From: Herbidospora galbida
GTDB lineage: Bacteria; Actinomycetota; Actinomycetes; Streptosporangiales; Streptosporangiaceae
NCBI RefSeq assembly: GCF_005233835.1
Contig: NZ_SZQA01000007.1
Location: forward strand, 62,001 to 126,000
DNA: 64,000 nt
Direction: 5' to 3'
The notes beneath the pieces are model-generated. The model was not told where the DNA came from. It searched no databases and saw only the letters and a list, made by a program, of their open reading frames with translations. Positions 48,712 through 57,249 of the stretch are shown one piece after another. A program made the translations under genes and the position numbers. The first letter of the stretch is position 1. Each line of letters starts with the position of its first letter.

Positions 48712-50171
48712 CGTTGTTCTTCGGTGTCGACATCGGCACCTCGTCGAGCAAGGGCGTCCTGGTCGACGATTCGGGAACCGTTCTCGCCTCGTCCGTACGC
48801 CACCACCGGGTCGCGCGTCCCCACCCCGGCCACGTGGAGATGGACGGCGAGATCTGGTGGGCCGAATTCGTCTCCCTGGCCGAGGAACTGACCACCGGCC
48901 GCGAGATCACGGCGGTCGGCGTGAGCGGCATGGGCCCCTGCGCCCTGCTGACCGACGCCGGCGGCGCCCCGCTGCGCCCGGCGATCCTCTACGGCGTCGA
49001 CACCCGCGCGTCGGAGGAGATCGCCGAGCTCGACGACCTGCTGGGCGGCTCCTCGGCCATCCTGGACCGCTGCGGCTCGGTGCTGTCGTCCCAGGCGGTC
49101 GGCCCGAAACTGCGCTGGGTCGCCAAGCACGAACCGGAGACCTGGGCCCGCGCCCGGCGCCTGTTCATGCCGGCGTCGTGGCTGCTCTACCGGCTGACCG
49201 GCGAATACGTCCTCGATTACCACTCGGCCAGCCAGTGCACCCCGATGTTCGACGGAACCGGCTGGGACCCCGAATGGGCCCCGCTCGTCGCCCCCGGCCT
49301 GGACCTGCCCAGGCTGCGCTGGTCCGACGAGATCGCCGGAACGGTGACATCGAATGTGGCGGGCGTCTCCGCCGGAACCCCCGTGATCACCGGCTCGATC
49401 GACGCCTGGACCGAGGCCGTCAGCGTGGACGCCTGCGACCCCGGCGACCTCATGCTGATGTACGGCACCACGATGTTCCTCATCGCCACGGTCGACCGCC
49501 CGCTGCGCACCCCCTCGATGTGGGGCACGGTCGGCGCCTACGCCGGCTCCCACAACCTGGCCGGGGGCATGGCCACCTCGGGCGCGATCACCTCCTGGCT
49601 GAGCGACCTGACCGGAGCCGGCTACCCGGCGCTCCTGGCCGAGGCGGACGCCTCGGGCCCCGGCGCGCACGGCCTGCTGATGCTGCCCTACTTCGCGGGG
49701 GAGCGCACCCCCGTCCAGGACCCCGACGCCCGCGGGATCATCGCCGGCCTGACCCTCAGCCACACCCGGGGCGACCTCTACCGGGCCGCCCTGGAGGCGA
49801 CCGCGCTCGGCGTCCGGCACAACGTCGAGGCGTTGCGCGGGGCCGGCGCCGAGGTCTCGCGGGTGGTCGCGGTCGGCGGCGGCGTCCAGGGCGGTCTGTG
49901 GACCCGCATCGTCAGCGACGTCACCGGCCTGCCACAGGTCATCCCCACGACCACCATCGGCGCCTCCTACGGCGCCGCCTACCTGGCGGCCCGCGCCACC
50001 ACCGGCGCCGCCATCGCCGACTGGAACCCCCCGGCCGCCACCGTCACCCCCGTGCCGGACCCGGCCTACGACGAGCTCTACACCCTCTACCTCGACCTCT
50101 ATCCCGCCACCCGCGAGGTCGCGCACGCCCTCGCGGCGCGGGAACGCCGCCTTGCCTCCAGAGGAGCATGA
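48705..50171 (+). CDS. FGGY-family carbohydrate kinase
   Basis: A 488-residue kinase. The N-terminal phosphate loop is FFGVDIGTSSSKGVLVDDSG, the substrate region VGVSGMGPCALLTDAGGAPL, the catalytic Asp is probably in VITGSIDAWTEAVS, and the C-terminal ATP site is VVAVGGGVQGGLWTRIVSDV. It is closest in character to xylulokinase-type members. It would phosphorylate the ketose made by the isomerase encoded next. It overlaps the LacI stop by 7 nt and ends in a TGATG overlap with the isomerase. Confidence 0.88.
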   Translation: MVTLFFGVDIGTSSSKGVLVDDSGTVLASSVRHHRVARPHPGHVEMDGEIWWAEFVSLAEELTTGREITAVGVSGMGPCALLTDAGGAPLRPAILYGVDTRASEEIAELDDLLGGSSAILDRCGSVLSSQAVGPKLRWVAKHEPETWARARRLFMPASWLLYRLTGEYVLDYHSASQCTPMFDGTGWDPEWAPLVAPGLDLPRLRWSDEIAGTVTSNVAGVSAGTPVITGSIDAWTEAVSVDACDPGDLMLMYGTTMFLIATVDRPLRTPSMWGTVGAYAGSHNLAGGMATSGAITSWLSDLTGAGYPALLAEADASGPGAHGLLMLPYFAGERTPVQDPDARGIIAGLTLSHTRGDLYRAALEATALGVRHNVEALRGAGAEVSRVVAVGGGVQGGLWTRIVSDVTGLPQVIPTTTIGASYGAAYLAARATTGAAIADWNPPAATVTPVPDPAYDELYTLYLDLYPATREVAHALAARERRLASRGA

Positions 50172-51805
50172 TGTACACCTTCCCCCCCACCACGGAACGC
50201 CCCGCCGCGCCGCCGAAGACGGCGTACCTGATCGCCAGCGGCGACCTGCGCCTGTCGGCCAACCTGGCGGGCTGGCCGACCCAGGTTCAGATGGAAGCCG
50301 ACGTGACGGCAGCCTTCGCCGAACTCGGCTGGACGGTCGTCCGCGCCAATGACGTCGACCCCGTCACCGGGCACGGCTTCATCTCCAGCCAGCGGATGGG
50401 CCTGGAGGTCTTCAAGACCATCCCGCCGGACGCCCCGCTCATCGTCGCCGAGGCGGTCTGGCAGTACAGCCACCACGTGCTGGCCGGGCTGCGCACCCAC
50501 CGCGGCCCCATCCTGACGGTCGCCAACTTCGAGGGCACCTGGCCCGGCCTCGTCGGCCTGCTGGGCCTGAACTCCGGCATGACGAAGATGGGAGTGGCGT
50601 ACTCGACGATCTGGAGCGTCGACTTCCAGGACGACTGGTTCAAGGCAGGCATCAAGAGCTGGGTGGAGACCGGGACGATCCCGCACGACGCCTCCCACGT
50701 CCACGACCTGCCGACACTGCCCGACAGCGTGGAACGCGACCTCGGCGTCGCCCTGGCCCGCCAGCTCCTCACCGACAAGGCGATCATCGGCGTCTTCGAC
50801 GAGGGCTGCATGGGCATGTACAACGCGATCATCGACGACGAACTGCTGAACCCGATCGGCATCTACAAGGAACGCCTGTCGCAGAGCGCCCTGTGGGCCG
50901 AGATGCTGCGCACCCCCGACGAGGAGGCCGACGCCGTCGGCGCGTGGCTCCGCTCGCAGGGCATGACCTTCGACCTGGGTACCGACGAGGCGACCGAGCT
51001 GACCGAGGCGCAGCTCAGGTGGCAGTACAAGATGTACGTCGCGGCGCTGCGCATCAGCGACGACTACGGCCTCGACGCGGTCGGCATCCAGTACCAGCAG
51101 GGCCTCAAAGACCTCTCCCCGGCCTCCGACCTGGCCGAAGGCCTGCTGAACAACGCCTCCCGCCCGCCCGTGACCACCCGCGACGGCTCCCGCGTGCTGT
51201 GGGAGGACGCCCCCCTCCCGCACTTCAACGAGGCCGACGAGGGCGTCGCCGTCGACGCGCTGGTCACCAACCGCATCTGGACCGCCATGGGCCTCGACCC
51301 CGCGACGACCCTGCACGACGTCCGCTGGGGCGAGGAGTACGACGGCCGGTTCGTGTGGGTCTTCGAGATCTCGGGCTCGGTCCCGCCGTCCCACTTCGAG
51401 AACGGCTACGCGGACGCGGTGGGCATGCGGCAGGACCCGGTCTACTTCCCGCTGGGCGGCTCGACCATCAAGGGCGTCTGCAAGCCGGGCGAGATCGTGT
51501 GGAGCCGCGTCTTCATCCAGGACGGCGAACTGCACGTCGACCTGGGCCGCGCCTCGGCGGTCTCCCTGCCCGAGGAGGAGACCGAACGACGCTCCCAGGC
51601 GACGACCCCGGCGTGGCCGATCATGCACGCGGTCTTCCACGGGGTGAGCCGCGACCAGTTCATGGCCCGGCACAAGGCCAACCACCTGAACGTGGCGTAC
51701 GCGCCCGACGGGGCGACGGCGGACAAGGCGCTGGTGGCGAAGGCGGCCCTGTTCGAGGAACTGGGCGTCAAGGTGCACATCTGCGGAGACGCGAACCTGG
51801 GTTAG
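50171..51805 (+). CDS. L-fucose isomerase-family sugar isomerase
   Basis: A 544-residue protein of the FucI/AraA fold. Visible marks: LIASGDLRLSANLAGWPTQV, IIGVFDEGCMGMYNAIIDDE with a probable catalytic Glu, and YQQGLKDLSPASDLAEG. It interconverts an aldose and a ketose with a divalent metal; L-fucose, D-arabinose or a related sugar is possible. GAGGAG lies four bases before ATG 50171; ATG 50168 is also possible. With the FGGY kinase it forms an isomerase-kinase pair at the end of the operon. Confidence 0.83.
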   Translation: MYTFPPTTERPAAPPKTAYLIASGDLRLSANLAGWPTQVQMEADVTAAFAELGWTVVRANDVDPVTGHGFISSQRMGLEVFKTIPPDAPLIVAEAVWQYSHHVLAGLRTHRGPILTVANFEGTWPGLVGLLGLNSGMTKMGVAYSTIWSVDFQDDWFKAGIKSWVETGTIPHDASHVHDLPTLPDSVERDLGVALARQLLTDKAIIGVFDEGCMGMYNAIIDDELLNPIGIYKERLSQSALWAEMLRTPDEEADAVGAWLRSQGMTFDLGTDEATELTEAQLRWQYKMYVAALRISDDYGLDAVGIQYQQGLKDLSPASDLAEGLLNNASRPPVTTRDGSRVLWEDAPLPHFNEADEGVAVDALVTNRIWTAMGLDPATTLHDVRWGEEYDGRFVWVFEISGSVPPSHFENGYADAVGMRQDPVYFPLGGSTIKGVCKPGEIVWSRVFIQDGELHVDLGRASAVSLPEEETERRSQATTPAWPIMHAVFHGVSRDQFMARHKANHLNVAYAPDGATADKALVAKAALFEELGVKVHICGDANLG

Positions 51806-51806
51806 C

Positions 51807-51851
51807 CCCTGACCGGCGAGGAAGGCCCTGGCGGACCCCGGTCAGGGCCTT
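51807..51851 (+). terminator. terminator region with two competing hairpins
   Basis: CCCTGACCGG (51807-51816) pairs with CCGGTCAGGG (51838-51847), and AAGGCCCTG (51822-51830) pairs with CAGGGCCTT (51843-51851). The right arms overlap, so only one stem can form at a time. Likely terminates the transporter operon; the facing gene ends at 51871. Confidence 0.65.
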
Positions 51852-51870
51852 TCGCGTGTACGTCGGGGGG

Positions 51871-52482
51871 TCAGGCGCTGCGCTGCATGAAGGTGATGAG
51901 CAGCTCGCGAATCTCGGTCTGCCCGGCCTTCAGAGTGGCGATGTCACCACGTATCTCGGTGATGTCGCCGCGCATCTCGGTGATGTCGCCGCGTATCTCG
52001 GTGATGTCGCCGCGCATCTCGGTGATGTCGCCGCGCATCTCGGTGATGTCGCCGCGCATCTCGGTGATGTCGCCGCGCACTTCGGTGATGTCCCCGCGCA
52101 CTTCGGTGATGTCGCCGCGCATCTCGGTGATGTCGCCGCGCATCTCGGTGATGTCCCCGCGCACTTCGGTGATGTCGCCGCGCATCTCGGTGATGTCGCC
52201 GCGCATCTCCTCCATCTTGTTCTCGAGCCGGATCTGGCCGAGGCAGAGGTTGGCGGTGTCCTCTCTGATCTCGGCGATGTCGGCCTTCATGACGGTCATG
52301 TCGTTCTGCAGGACGACGACTCGGCCGTCCACCGTCTGGACATCCTTGCGGAGGGCGATGATGTCCTTGCGGGTGTCGATGACGCGGTCGTGGACTACGC
52401 CGATGTCGTAGCGGATGTCGTGGATGTTGTTCTCGAACCAGTCCATACGGTCTTCGGCGGAACGCTCGGGCACGGTGCTCAT
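51871..52482 (-). CDS. heptad-repeat coiled-coil protein
   Basis: A 203-residue cytoplasmic protein. Residues 93-183 are 13 consecutive heptads of the form (M/V/I)RGDITE, the last reading IRGDIAT. The N-terminal ~92 residues also follow a heptad rhythm (DIIALRKDVQTVDGRVVVLQ). The whole protein is predicted to be one long parallel coiled coil. The identical heptads look like recent expansion of a 21-bp unit. It is related to the smaller coiled-coil gene just upstream. Function is unknown; scaffold or adaptor roles are possible. Confidence 0.75.
   Translation of the reverse strand: MSTVPERSAEDRMDWFENNIHDIRYDIGVVHDRVIDTRKDIIALRKDVQTVDGRVVVLQNDMTVMKADIAEIREDTANLCLGQIRLENKMEEMRGDITEMRGDITEVRGDITEMRGDITEMRGDITEVRGDITEVRGDITEMRGDITEMRGDITEMRGDITEIRGDITEMRGDITEIRGDIATLKAGQTEIRELLITFMQRSA
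51934..52206. repeat. 21-bp tandem repeat array, 13 units
   Basis: Thirteen in-frame 21-bp units (plus-strand form CTCGGTGATGTCGCCGCGCAT, minor variants GTATCT, GCACTT, and GTCCCC for GTCGCC). They encode the heptads at residues 93-183 of the coiled-coil protein. Near-identical units make this prone to length change by slippage. Confidence 0.93.
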
Positions 52483-52501
52483 GTTAGCGGCTGACTCCAG
52501 A

Positions 52502-52520
52502 AGAGGTTGGTGCTCGTCTA
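52502..52520 (-). repeat. short spacer repeat, copy 1
   Basis: AGAGGTTGGTGCTCGTCTA (plus strand) recurs at 52831-52850 with one extra base and one mismatch. Each copy lies upstream of a coiled-coil gene on the minus strand. Here its last three bases are the stop codon of the 94-residue gene. Confidence 0.6.
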
Positions 52521-52802
52521 CGCGTGATCTGCGGCTTCGGCGACCGGGTCGAGGCGGCGGACGAGTTCGGTCAGCAGGGCGTGGATCTCGATCTGCCCGG
52601 CCCTGATCTCGCCGAGGCGGTCACGCAGGAGGTCGGTGCTGCCACGGACGAGGGCCAGGTCGTTACCTCGGAGGGTGCGCACTTCGAGGTACACGTCCTT
52701 GACGAAGCTCTCGATGTCCGACTGGCCGCTTCTGAGGATGCCGATGTCCTCCCGGATCCCGGCGGTGTCGGCGGCGAGGTCGCGTTTCTCGGTGGAGGTC
52801 AT
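52518..52802 (-). CDS. small coiled-coil protein, paralog of the heptad-repeat protein
   Basis: A 94-residue helical protein (TAGIREDIGILRSGQSDIES; GEIRAGQIEIHALLTELVRR). The C-terminal RAGQIEIHALLTEL resembles KAGQTEIRELLITF at the end of the larger neighbour, so the two are related, one with and one without the expanded heptads. ATG 52802 has GGAGG upstream. Function is unknown. Confidence 0.7.
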   Translation of the reverse strand: MTSTEKRDLAADTAGIREDIGILRSGQSDIESFVKDVYLEVRTLRGNDLALVRGSTDLLRDRLGEIRAGQIEIHALLTELVRRLDPVAEAADHA

Positions 52803-52830
52803 GTCCGCCAGCGTACCGGTCGATGGATAT

Positions 52831-52850
52831 AGAGGTCTGGTACTCGTCTA
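52831..52850 (-). repeat. short spacer repeat, copy 2
   Basis: AGAGGTCTGGTACTCGTCTA matches copy 1 at 52502-52520. It lies 28 nt upstream of the 94-residue gene on the minus strand and may contain shared promoter elements or mark a lost third family member. Confidence 0.6.
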
Positions 52851-52949
52851 GATCGGCGTGCGTGCACTTCTGCACACAACGGAACTGCCGGACCACAGGC
52901 CCCCGTACTGGTACGCGAATCACTCCTGCAGACAAGACAAGGAACTGAC

Positions 52950-53729
52950 ATGCGTACCTACATCGCCCGGCTGTCCACCCTCACCCTGGCCGCCGCCGCG
53001 CTCGCCGCGACCTTTACCGGCACCGGCAACGCCGCGACCGCCGGCACCGTCGAGCTGGCGAACGGGAAGATCACCTACACGGCGGGCGCGCAGAGCGCCA
53101 ACAGCGCCTCGATCACCGTCTTCAACGGTCAGATCGCCGTCTTCGACACGGTGAACCTGACCCCGAAGGGCGGCTGTGTGAAGCTGTCGCCTCGGGCCGT
53201 CACCTGCGGCACCGGTGCGACCGAGTTCTCCGCCGACCTGGGCGACCTGAACGACTCCTTCAGCGTCGGCGTCTCGATCCCGGGCACCGTCAACGGCGGC
53301 GACGGCAACGACAGCCTCATCGGCAGCAGCCGGTCGACCCAGGGACACGCCGTCACCTGGATCGGCGGCACCGGGACCGACACGATCTCCTACAAGAGCG
53401 GCGACCGTTCGGTCCGGGTCAGCCTCGACAACAACGCCGGCGACGGCCGCAACATCGACAACGACAACGTCCGCAGCGACGTCGAGAACATCGTCGGCTC
53501 GACGTTCGGCGGCGACTTCCTGATCGGCGCGAACGCCAACAACCGCATCGACGACGGCGGCGGCGACGGCGACAAGATGTTCGGCATGGGCGGCAACGAC
53601 GAGCTGTTCGCCAAGGACCTGGAGGAGGACGGCGACCTCGACTGCGGCCTGGGCGTCGACACGATCGTCCTCGACAAGGACGGCCTCGACCCCGCGCCGG
53701 TCTCCTGCGAGACCATCCAGCCCTTCTGA
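52950..53729 (+). CDS. secreted RTX-type (hemolysin calcium-binding repeat) protein
   Basis: A 259-residue protein with signal peptide [20 protein letters not shown]. The C-terminal half has nonapeptide-like calcium motifs: [46 protein letters not shown] and [12 protein letters not shown]. These form a parallel beta-roll when calcium binds. Two pairs of Cys (KGGCVKL/AVTCGTG and LDCGLG/VSCETI) could be disulfides. It stands alone with AAGGAACTGAC before the ATG and a hairpin downstream. Role unknown; perhaps wall- or matrix-associated. Confidence 0.83.
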   Translation: MRTYIARLSTLTLAAAALAATFTGTGNAATAGTVELANGKITYTAGAQSANSASITVFNGQIAVFDTVNLTPKGGCVKLSPRAVTCGTGATEFSADLGDLNDSFSVGVSIPGTVNGGDGNDSLIGSSRSTQGHAVTWIGGTGTDTISYKSGDRSVRVSLDNNAGDGRNIDNDNVRSDVENIVGSTFGGDFLIGANANNRIDDGGGDGDKMFGMGGNDELFAKDLEEDGDLDCGLGVDTIVLDKDGLDPAPVSCETIQPF

Positions 53730-53741
53730 CGCGACGACCGG

Positions 53742-53767
53742 CGGCGCTCCGCTCACGCGGGGCGCCG
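53742..53767 (+). terminator. hairpin after the RTX gene
   Basis: An 11-bp stem with one G-T pair (53742-53752 with 53757-53767) closing a TCAC loop, followed by TTCGG. Likely terminator or 3' stabiliser. Confidence 0.55.
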
Positions 53768-53893
53768 TTCGGCGCGCAAGGCCACGGCGAGGGCGCGGCA
53801 AAGGCTTGCCCATCTCGGCGGGCCGCCCTGGCGCCTCTCGTCACAGTGATCGGCGTCGGAGGGGGCCGGCCCCTCCCTCGTGAAGGGCGTCCG

Positions 53894-55315
53894 ATGACCA
53901 CCGAGATCAACGCCGAACTCACCGCCGCCGCCGCGGCCGCCGAGCACGCCTCCAGCCTCGGCACCGCAGCCGCCCGCAACCTCGCCACCACCACCAAGTC
54001 CGTCCCCCAGATGCAGGGCATCTCGTCGCGCTGGCTGCTGAAGGTGCTGCCGTGGGTGGAGGTCGCGGGCGGTACGTACAGGGTCAACCGCAGGCTGTCG
54101 TACACGATCGGCGACGGCCGCATCCAGTGTCTCAAGACGGGCGCGCGGGTCCAGGTCATCCCGCAGGAGCTCGGTGAGCTTCCGCTGCTGCGCGGTTACG
54201 GTGACGGCGAGGTGCTGGCCGCGCTCGCCGGCCGGTTCACGCAGACCGAGTACGCCCCCGGCGACATGATCGTCGCGCCGGAGCAGGAGGTCGATCGGTT
54301 CCACATCCTGGCGCACGGCAAGGTCGACCGGCTCGGCGCCGGGAAGTACGGCCACGCGGTGTCGCTGGGCGTGCTGTCCGACGGGGCCTACTTCGGCGAG
54401 CAGGCCCTCATCGACGACCACGGCGTCTGGGAGTTCGGGTTCCGCGCGGTCACCCCGTGTGTGGTGCTGTCGCTGACGAAGGAGGCGTTCGCCGAGGTCG
54501 CCGACCGGGCGGCGGGGCTGCGGGCGCACCTCGACGCGCGGCTGCACGCCGAGACGCCGCACACCGACGCCGACGGCGAGGCGGCGATCGAGCTGTCGTC
54601 GGGGCACTCCGGCGAGCCGACCCTGCCGCACACCTACGTCGCCTACGAGACGCACCCGCGCGAGTACGAGCTGTCGGTCGCGCAGACCGTCCTGCGGGTC
54701 CACTCCCGGGTCGCCGACCTCTACAACGAGCCGATGAACCAGGTGGAGCAGCAGCTGCGCCTGACCGTCGAGGCGCTGCGGGAGCGGCAGGAGCACGAGC
54801 TCGTCAACAACCGCGACTTCGGGCTGCTGCACAACGCCGACCACGGTCACCGGATCTCCACCCGGTCGGGGCCGCCCACCCCCGACGACCTCGACGACCT
54901 GCTCGCCGTCGTCTGGAAGGAGCCGACGGTCTTCCTGGCGCACCCGCACGCCATCGCCGCGTTCGGCCGCGAGTGCTCCAAGCTGGGCCTCTACCCGAAC
55001 ACCGTGAACCTCCTGGGCCGTGAGGTGCCGGCCTGGCGCGGCGTGCCGATCCTCACCTGCAACAAGATCCCGATCAGCGACACCGGGGTCTCGTCGATGC
55101 TGCTGATGCGCGTCGGCGAGGAGAGCCAGGGGGTCGTCGGGCTGCACCAGACGGGGCTGCCGGACGAGTACGAGCCCGGCCTCAGCGTGCGGTTCATGGG
55201 CGTCAACGAGCAGGCGATCATCTCCTACCTGGTGAGCGCCTACTACAGCGCCGCCGTGCTGGTGCCCGACGCGCTGGGCGTGCTGGAGAACGTCGAGCTC
55301 GGGCACCGGGACTGA
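53894..55315 (+). CDS. family 2B encapsulin shell protein with cyclic-nucleotide-binding domain
   Basis: A 473-residue HK97-fold shell protein. An N-terminal arm ([20 protein letters not shown]) is followed by [21 protein letters not shown] cNMP-binding-like domain is inserted at residues ~100-215 ([40 protein letters not shown]). The E-loop and P/A domains follow ([40 protein letters not shown]). The second Arg of the usual phosphate-binding cassette is not obvious, so ligand binding is uncertain. It is the first gene of a three-gene operon with a terpene cyclase and a second shell gene, and should form a protein nanocompartment enclosing the cyclase. Confidence 0.9.
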   Translation: MTTEINAELTAAAAAAEHASSLGTAAARNLATTTKSVPQMQGISSRWLLKVLPWVEVAGGTYRVNRRLSYTIGDGRIQCLKTGARVQVIPQELGELPLLRGYGDGEVLAALAGRFTQTEYAPGDMIVAPEQEVDRFHILAHGKVDRLGAGKYGHAVSLGVLSDGAYFGEQALIDDHGVWEFGFRAVTPCVVLSLTKEAFAEVADRAAGLRAHLDARLHAETPHTDADGEAAIELSSGHSGEPTLPHTYVAYETHPREYELSVAQTVLRVHSRVADLYNEPMNQVEQQLRLTVEALRERQEHELVNNRDFGLLHNADHGHRISTRSGPPTPDDLDDLLAVVWKEPTVFLAHPHAIAAFGRECSKLGLYPNTVNLLGREVPAWRGVPILTCNKIPISDTGVSSMLLMRVGEESQGVVGLHQTGLPDEYEPGLSVRFMGVNEQAIISYLVSAYYSAAVLVPDALGVLENVELGHRD

Positions 55316-55317
55316 GC

Positions 55318-57249
55318 GTGCGGCCCTTCGAGCTGCCCGACTTCTACCGCCCCTGGCCGCCGAGGCTGAACCCGCACGTCGAGGGGGCCCGCGCGCACAA
55401 CCGCGCCTGGGCCGCCCGGCACGGGCTCATCGACGAGAGCGTCTGGGACGCGGCCTGGGCCGACTCCATCGACCTGGCCCTGTTCGCCGCCTACTGCTTC
55501 CCGGACGCGACCCCGGCCCGGCTCGACCTGCTGACCGACTGGTACGTCTGGGGCTTCTACTTCGACGACTGGTTCCTGCGTCACTACAAGGCGACCGGCG
55601 ACGTCGCGGGCGCGGCGGCGTGGCTGGCCGACGTGCGCGCGTTCATGCCGGTGGACCTGTCGCAGCCGGTGCCGGCCGCCGAGGATCCAGTACAGGCGAC
55701 TCTTCGGGAGTTGTGGGCGCGGACCGTGCCGGGCACCACCGAGGAGTGGCGGCGGCGGTTCGGCGACAACACGTTCGCGCAGATGGACGACGCCTTCTGG
55801 GAACTCGGCAACCTGGCGGAAGGGCGCGTCCCGAACCCGATCGACTACCTGGAGCGGCGGCGCGGCGCGGGCGCGGGACGGTGGGTGGCCGACCTGGTCG
55901 AGCTGGTCAACGGCACCCCGCTGCCCGATCACGTGTGGGCGTCGCGGCCGGTCCAGGTCATGCGGGACACCTTCACCGACGCGCAGGTGCTGCTCAACGA
56001 CGTCTTCTCCTATCAGCGGGAGACCGAGCAGGAGGGCGAGCTCAACAACTTCGTCCTGGTGCTGCGCGAGTTCCTCGGGATGACCCCGCAGGAGGCCGCC
56101 GACACGACCAACGACCTGATCACGTCGCGGCTGCTGCAGTTCGAGAGCACGCTGCTGACCGAGCTGCCGGACCTGCCGCTGATCCCGGCCGAGCGGCTGG
56201 CCGTCCTGAACGTCGCCCGCTCGTTGCAGGACGCCAACGCGGGCTCCCACGAGTGGCATCTGCGCTCGTCGCGGTACATGAACGAGGCGACCAGAGGCGC
56301 CGATCCGAGGGTCCCGGTGTGGCGGCACCCGATGGGTCTCGGCACGTCGGCGGCCCGGCTGTGGGCGGGCCACCGGCCGGTCGACCGGCGCGCGTCCTTC
56401 CGGCCGCCGCCGCAGGAGCGGCCCGCGGCGAGCCCGTTCGCCGGCGCGGCCCGGACCGCCGCGGCCGACTGGGCGCGCCGCATGGGCCTGCCCTACTCGC
56501 CCCAGGCGGTGTCGTGGGCGGTCACGGCGCACAGCGGCGTGCCACGTGACCGGCTCGAAGTGCTCTCGCAGTGGTACGTCTTCCTCGCCGCCCTCGACAC
56601 CGCCGTCGACCGGCTGTTCAAGGCGCGCCGCGACCCGGCCGGGGGGAGGGCGTTCCTCCGGCGGCTGCCGCTGTTCCTCACCGGCACCCCGCCCGCTCCG
56701 CTCAACCCGGTCGAACGCGGCCTGCGCGACCTGTGGGGGAGGGCCCCGCTCGACCCGGCCAGCTTCGAGCGGCTCGTCGCGATCCGCGAGTGGGAACTGG
56801 GCAACAGCGCCCGCGAACGGGTCCCCGACCCGGTCGACCTCCTGCAGACCCGCCGGGCCGAGCACGCCGGGCTGATGGTGGATCTGGTTCTGTACGGACT
56901 GGGCCTCCCGGCCCCGCGCCGGGGAGCGCTGGAGGAGTGCTTCGCCGACCTGGCGACGGCGCGGCGCGACCTGGTGACGTACCAGGACAGGATCGGTGTC
57001 CCGACCGAGGTCAGCAACGGCGTGCTGGCCGTGGAGCGGCTGCTCGGCTGCGACCTGCAACAGGCCGCCGACGTGGTCGGCGACCTGCTGATCGCCCGCC
57101 GCGCCCAGTTCGACCGCCTGGCCGCCGACGCCCCCGCCGACTACGCCGCCGCGCTGCGGACGTGGCTGGCCGGCGACCTCGGCGAGGGCATGAGACTGGG
57201 CCTGTCGGGCCTGGGCACGAGAGGAGCCCACGCGTGGCGACCAGCCTGA
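55318..57249 (+). CDS. two-domain terpene cyclase, geosmin-synthase-like, encapsulin cargo
   Basis: A 643-residue fusion of two class I terpene cyclase domains. The N-domain (1-~330) has the Asp-rich motif FYFDDWFL (D83, D84) and the metal triad N227-D-x-x-S231-x-x-x-E235 in LLNDVFSYQRE, so it looks active. The C-domain (~385-643) has DTAVDRLF where DDxx(D/E) is expected and R550-D-x-x-T554-x-x-x-R558 instead of the triad, so it looks inactive. The linker (~340-385) is Pro/Arg-rich (RRASFRPPPQERPAASPFAG). True geosmin synthase needs both domains, so the product is probably a sesquiterpene such as a germacradienol-type alcohol. It is flanked by two encapsulin genes; start GTG 55318. Confidence 0.87.
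   Translation: MRPFELPDFYRPWPPRLNPHVEGARAHNRAWAARHGLIDESVWDAAWADSIDLALFAAYCFPDATPARLDLLTDWYVWGFYFDDWFLRHYKATGDVAGAAAWLADVRAFMPVDLSQPVPAAEDPVQATLRELWARTVPGTTEEWRRRFGDNTFAQMDDAFWELGNLAEGRVPNPIDYLERRRGAGAGRWVADLVELVNGTPLPDHVWASRPVQVMRDTFTDAQVLLNDVFSYQRETEQEGELNNFVLVLREFLGMTPQEAADTTNDLITSRLLQFESTLLTELPDLPLIPAERLAVLNVARSLQDANAGSHEWHLRSSRYMNEATRGADPRVPVWRHPMGLGTSAARLWAGHRPVDRRASFRPPPQERPAASPFAGAARTAAADWARRMGLPYSPQAVSWAVTAHSGVPRDRLEVLSQWYVFLAALDTAVDRLFKARRDPAGGRAFLRRLPLFLTGTPPAPLNPVERGLRDLWGRAPLDPASFERLVAIREWELGNSARERVPDPVDLLQTRRAEHAGLMVDLVLYGLGLPAPRRGALEECFADLATARRDLVTYQDRIGVPTEVSNGVLAVERLLGCDLQQAADVVGDLLIARRAQFDRLAADAPADYAAALRTWLAGDLGEGMRLGLSGLGTRGAHAWRPA

Noticed and set aside
51934-52206. CRISPR-like array
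   Set aside because: The 21-bp units are contiguous without unique spacers and encode perfect heptads in one reading frame, so they are a coding tandem repeat.
53894-55315. Crp-type transcription factor, because of the cyclic-nucleotide-binding-like domain
   Set aside because: No DNA-binding helix-turn-helix follows; the flanking sequence is an HK97-type shell fold and the neighbour shell aligns without the inserted domain.
55318-57249. Functional geosmin synthase
   Set aside because: The two-domain layout fits, but the C-terminal domain lacks the Asp-rich and NSE motifs required for the second reaction.
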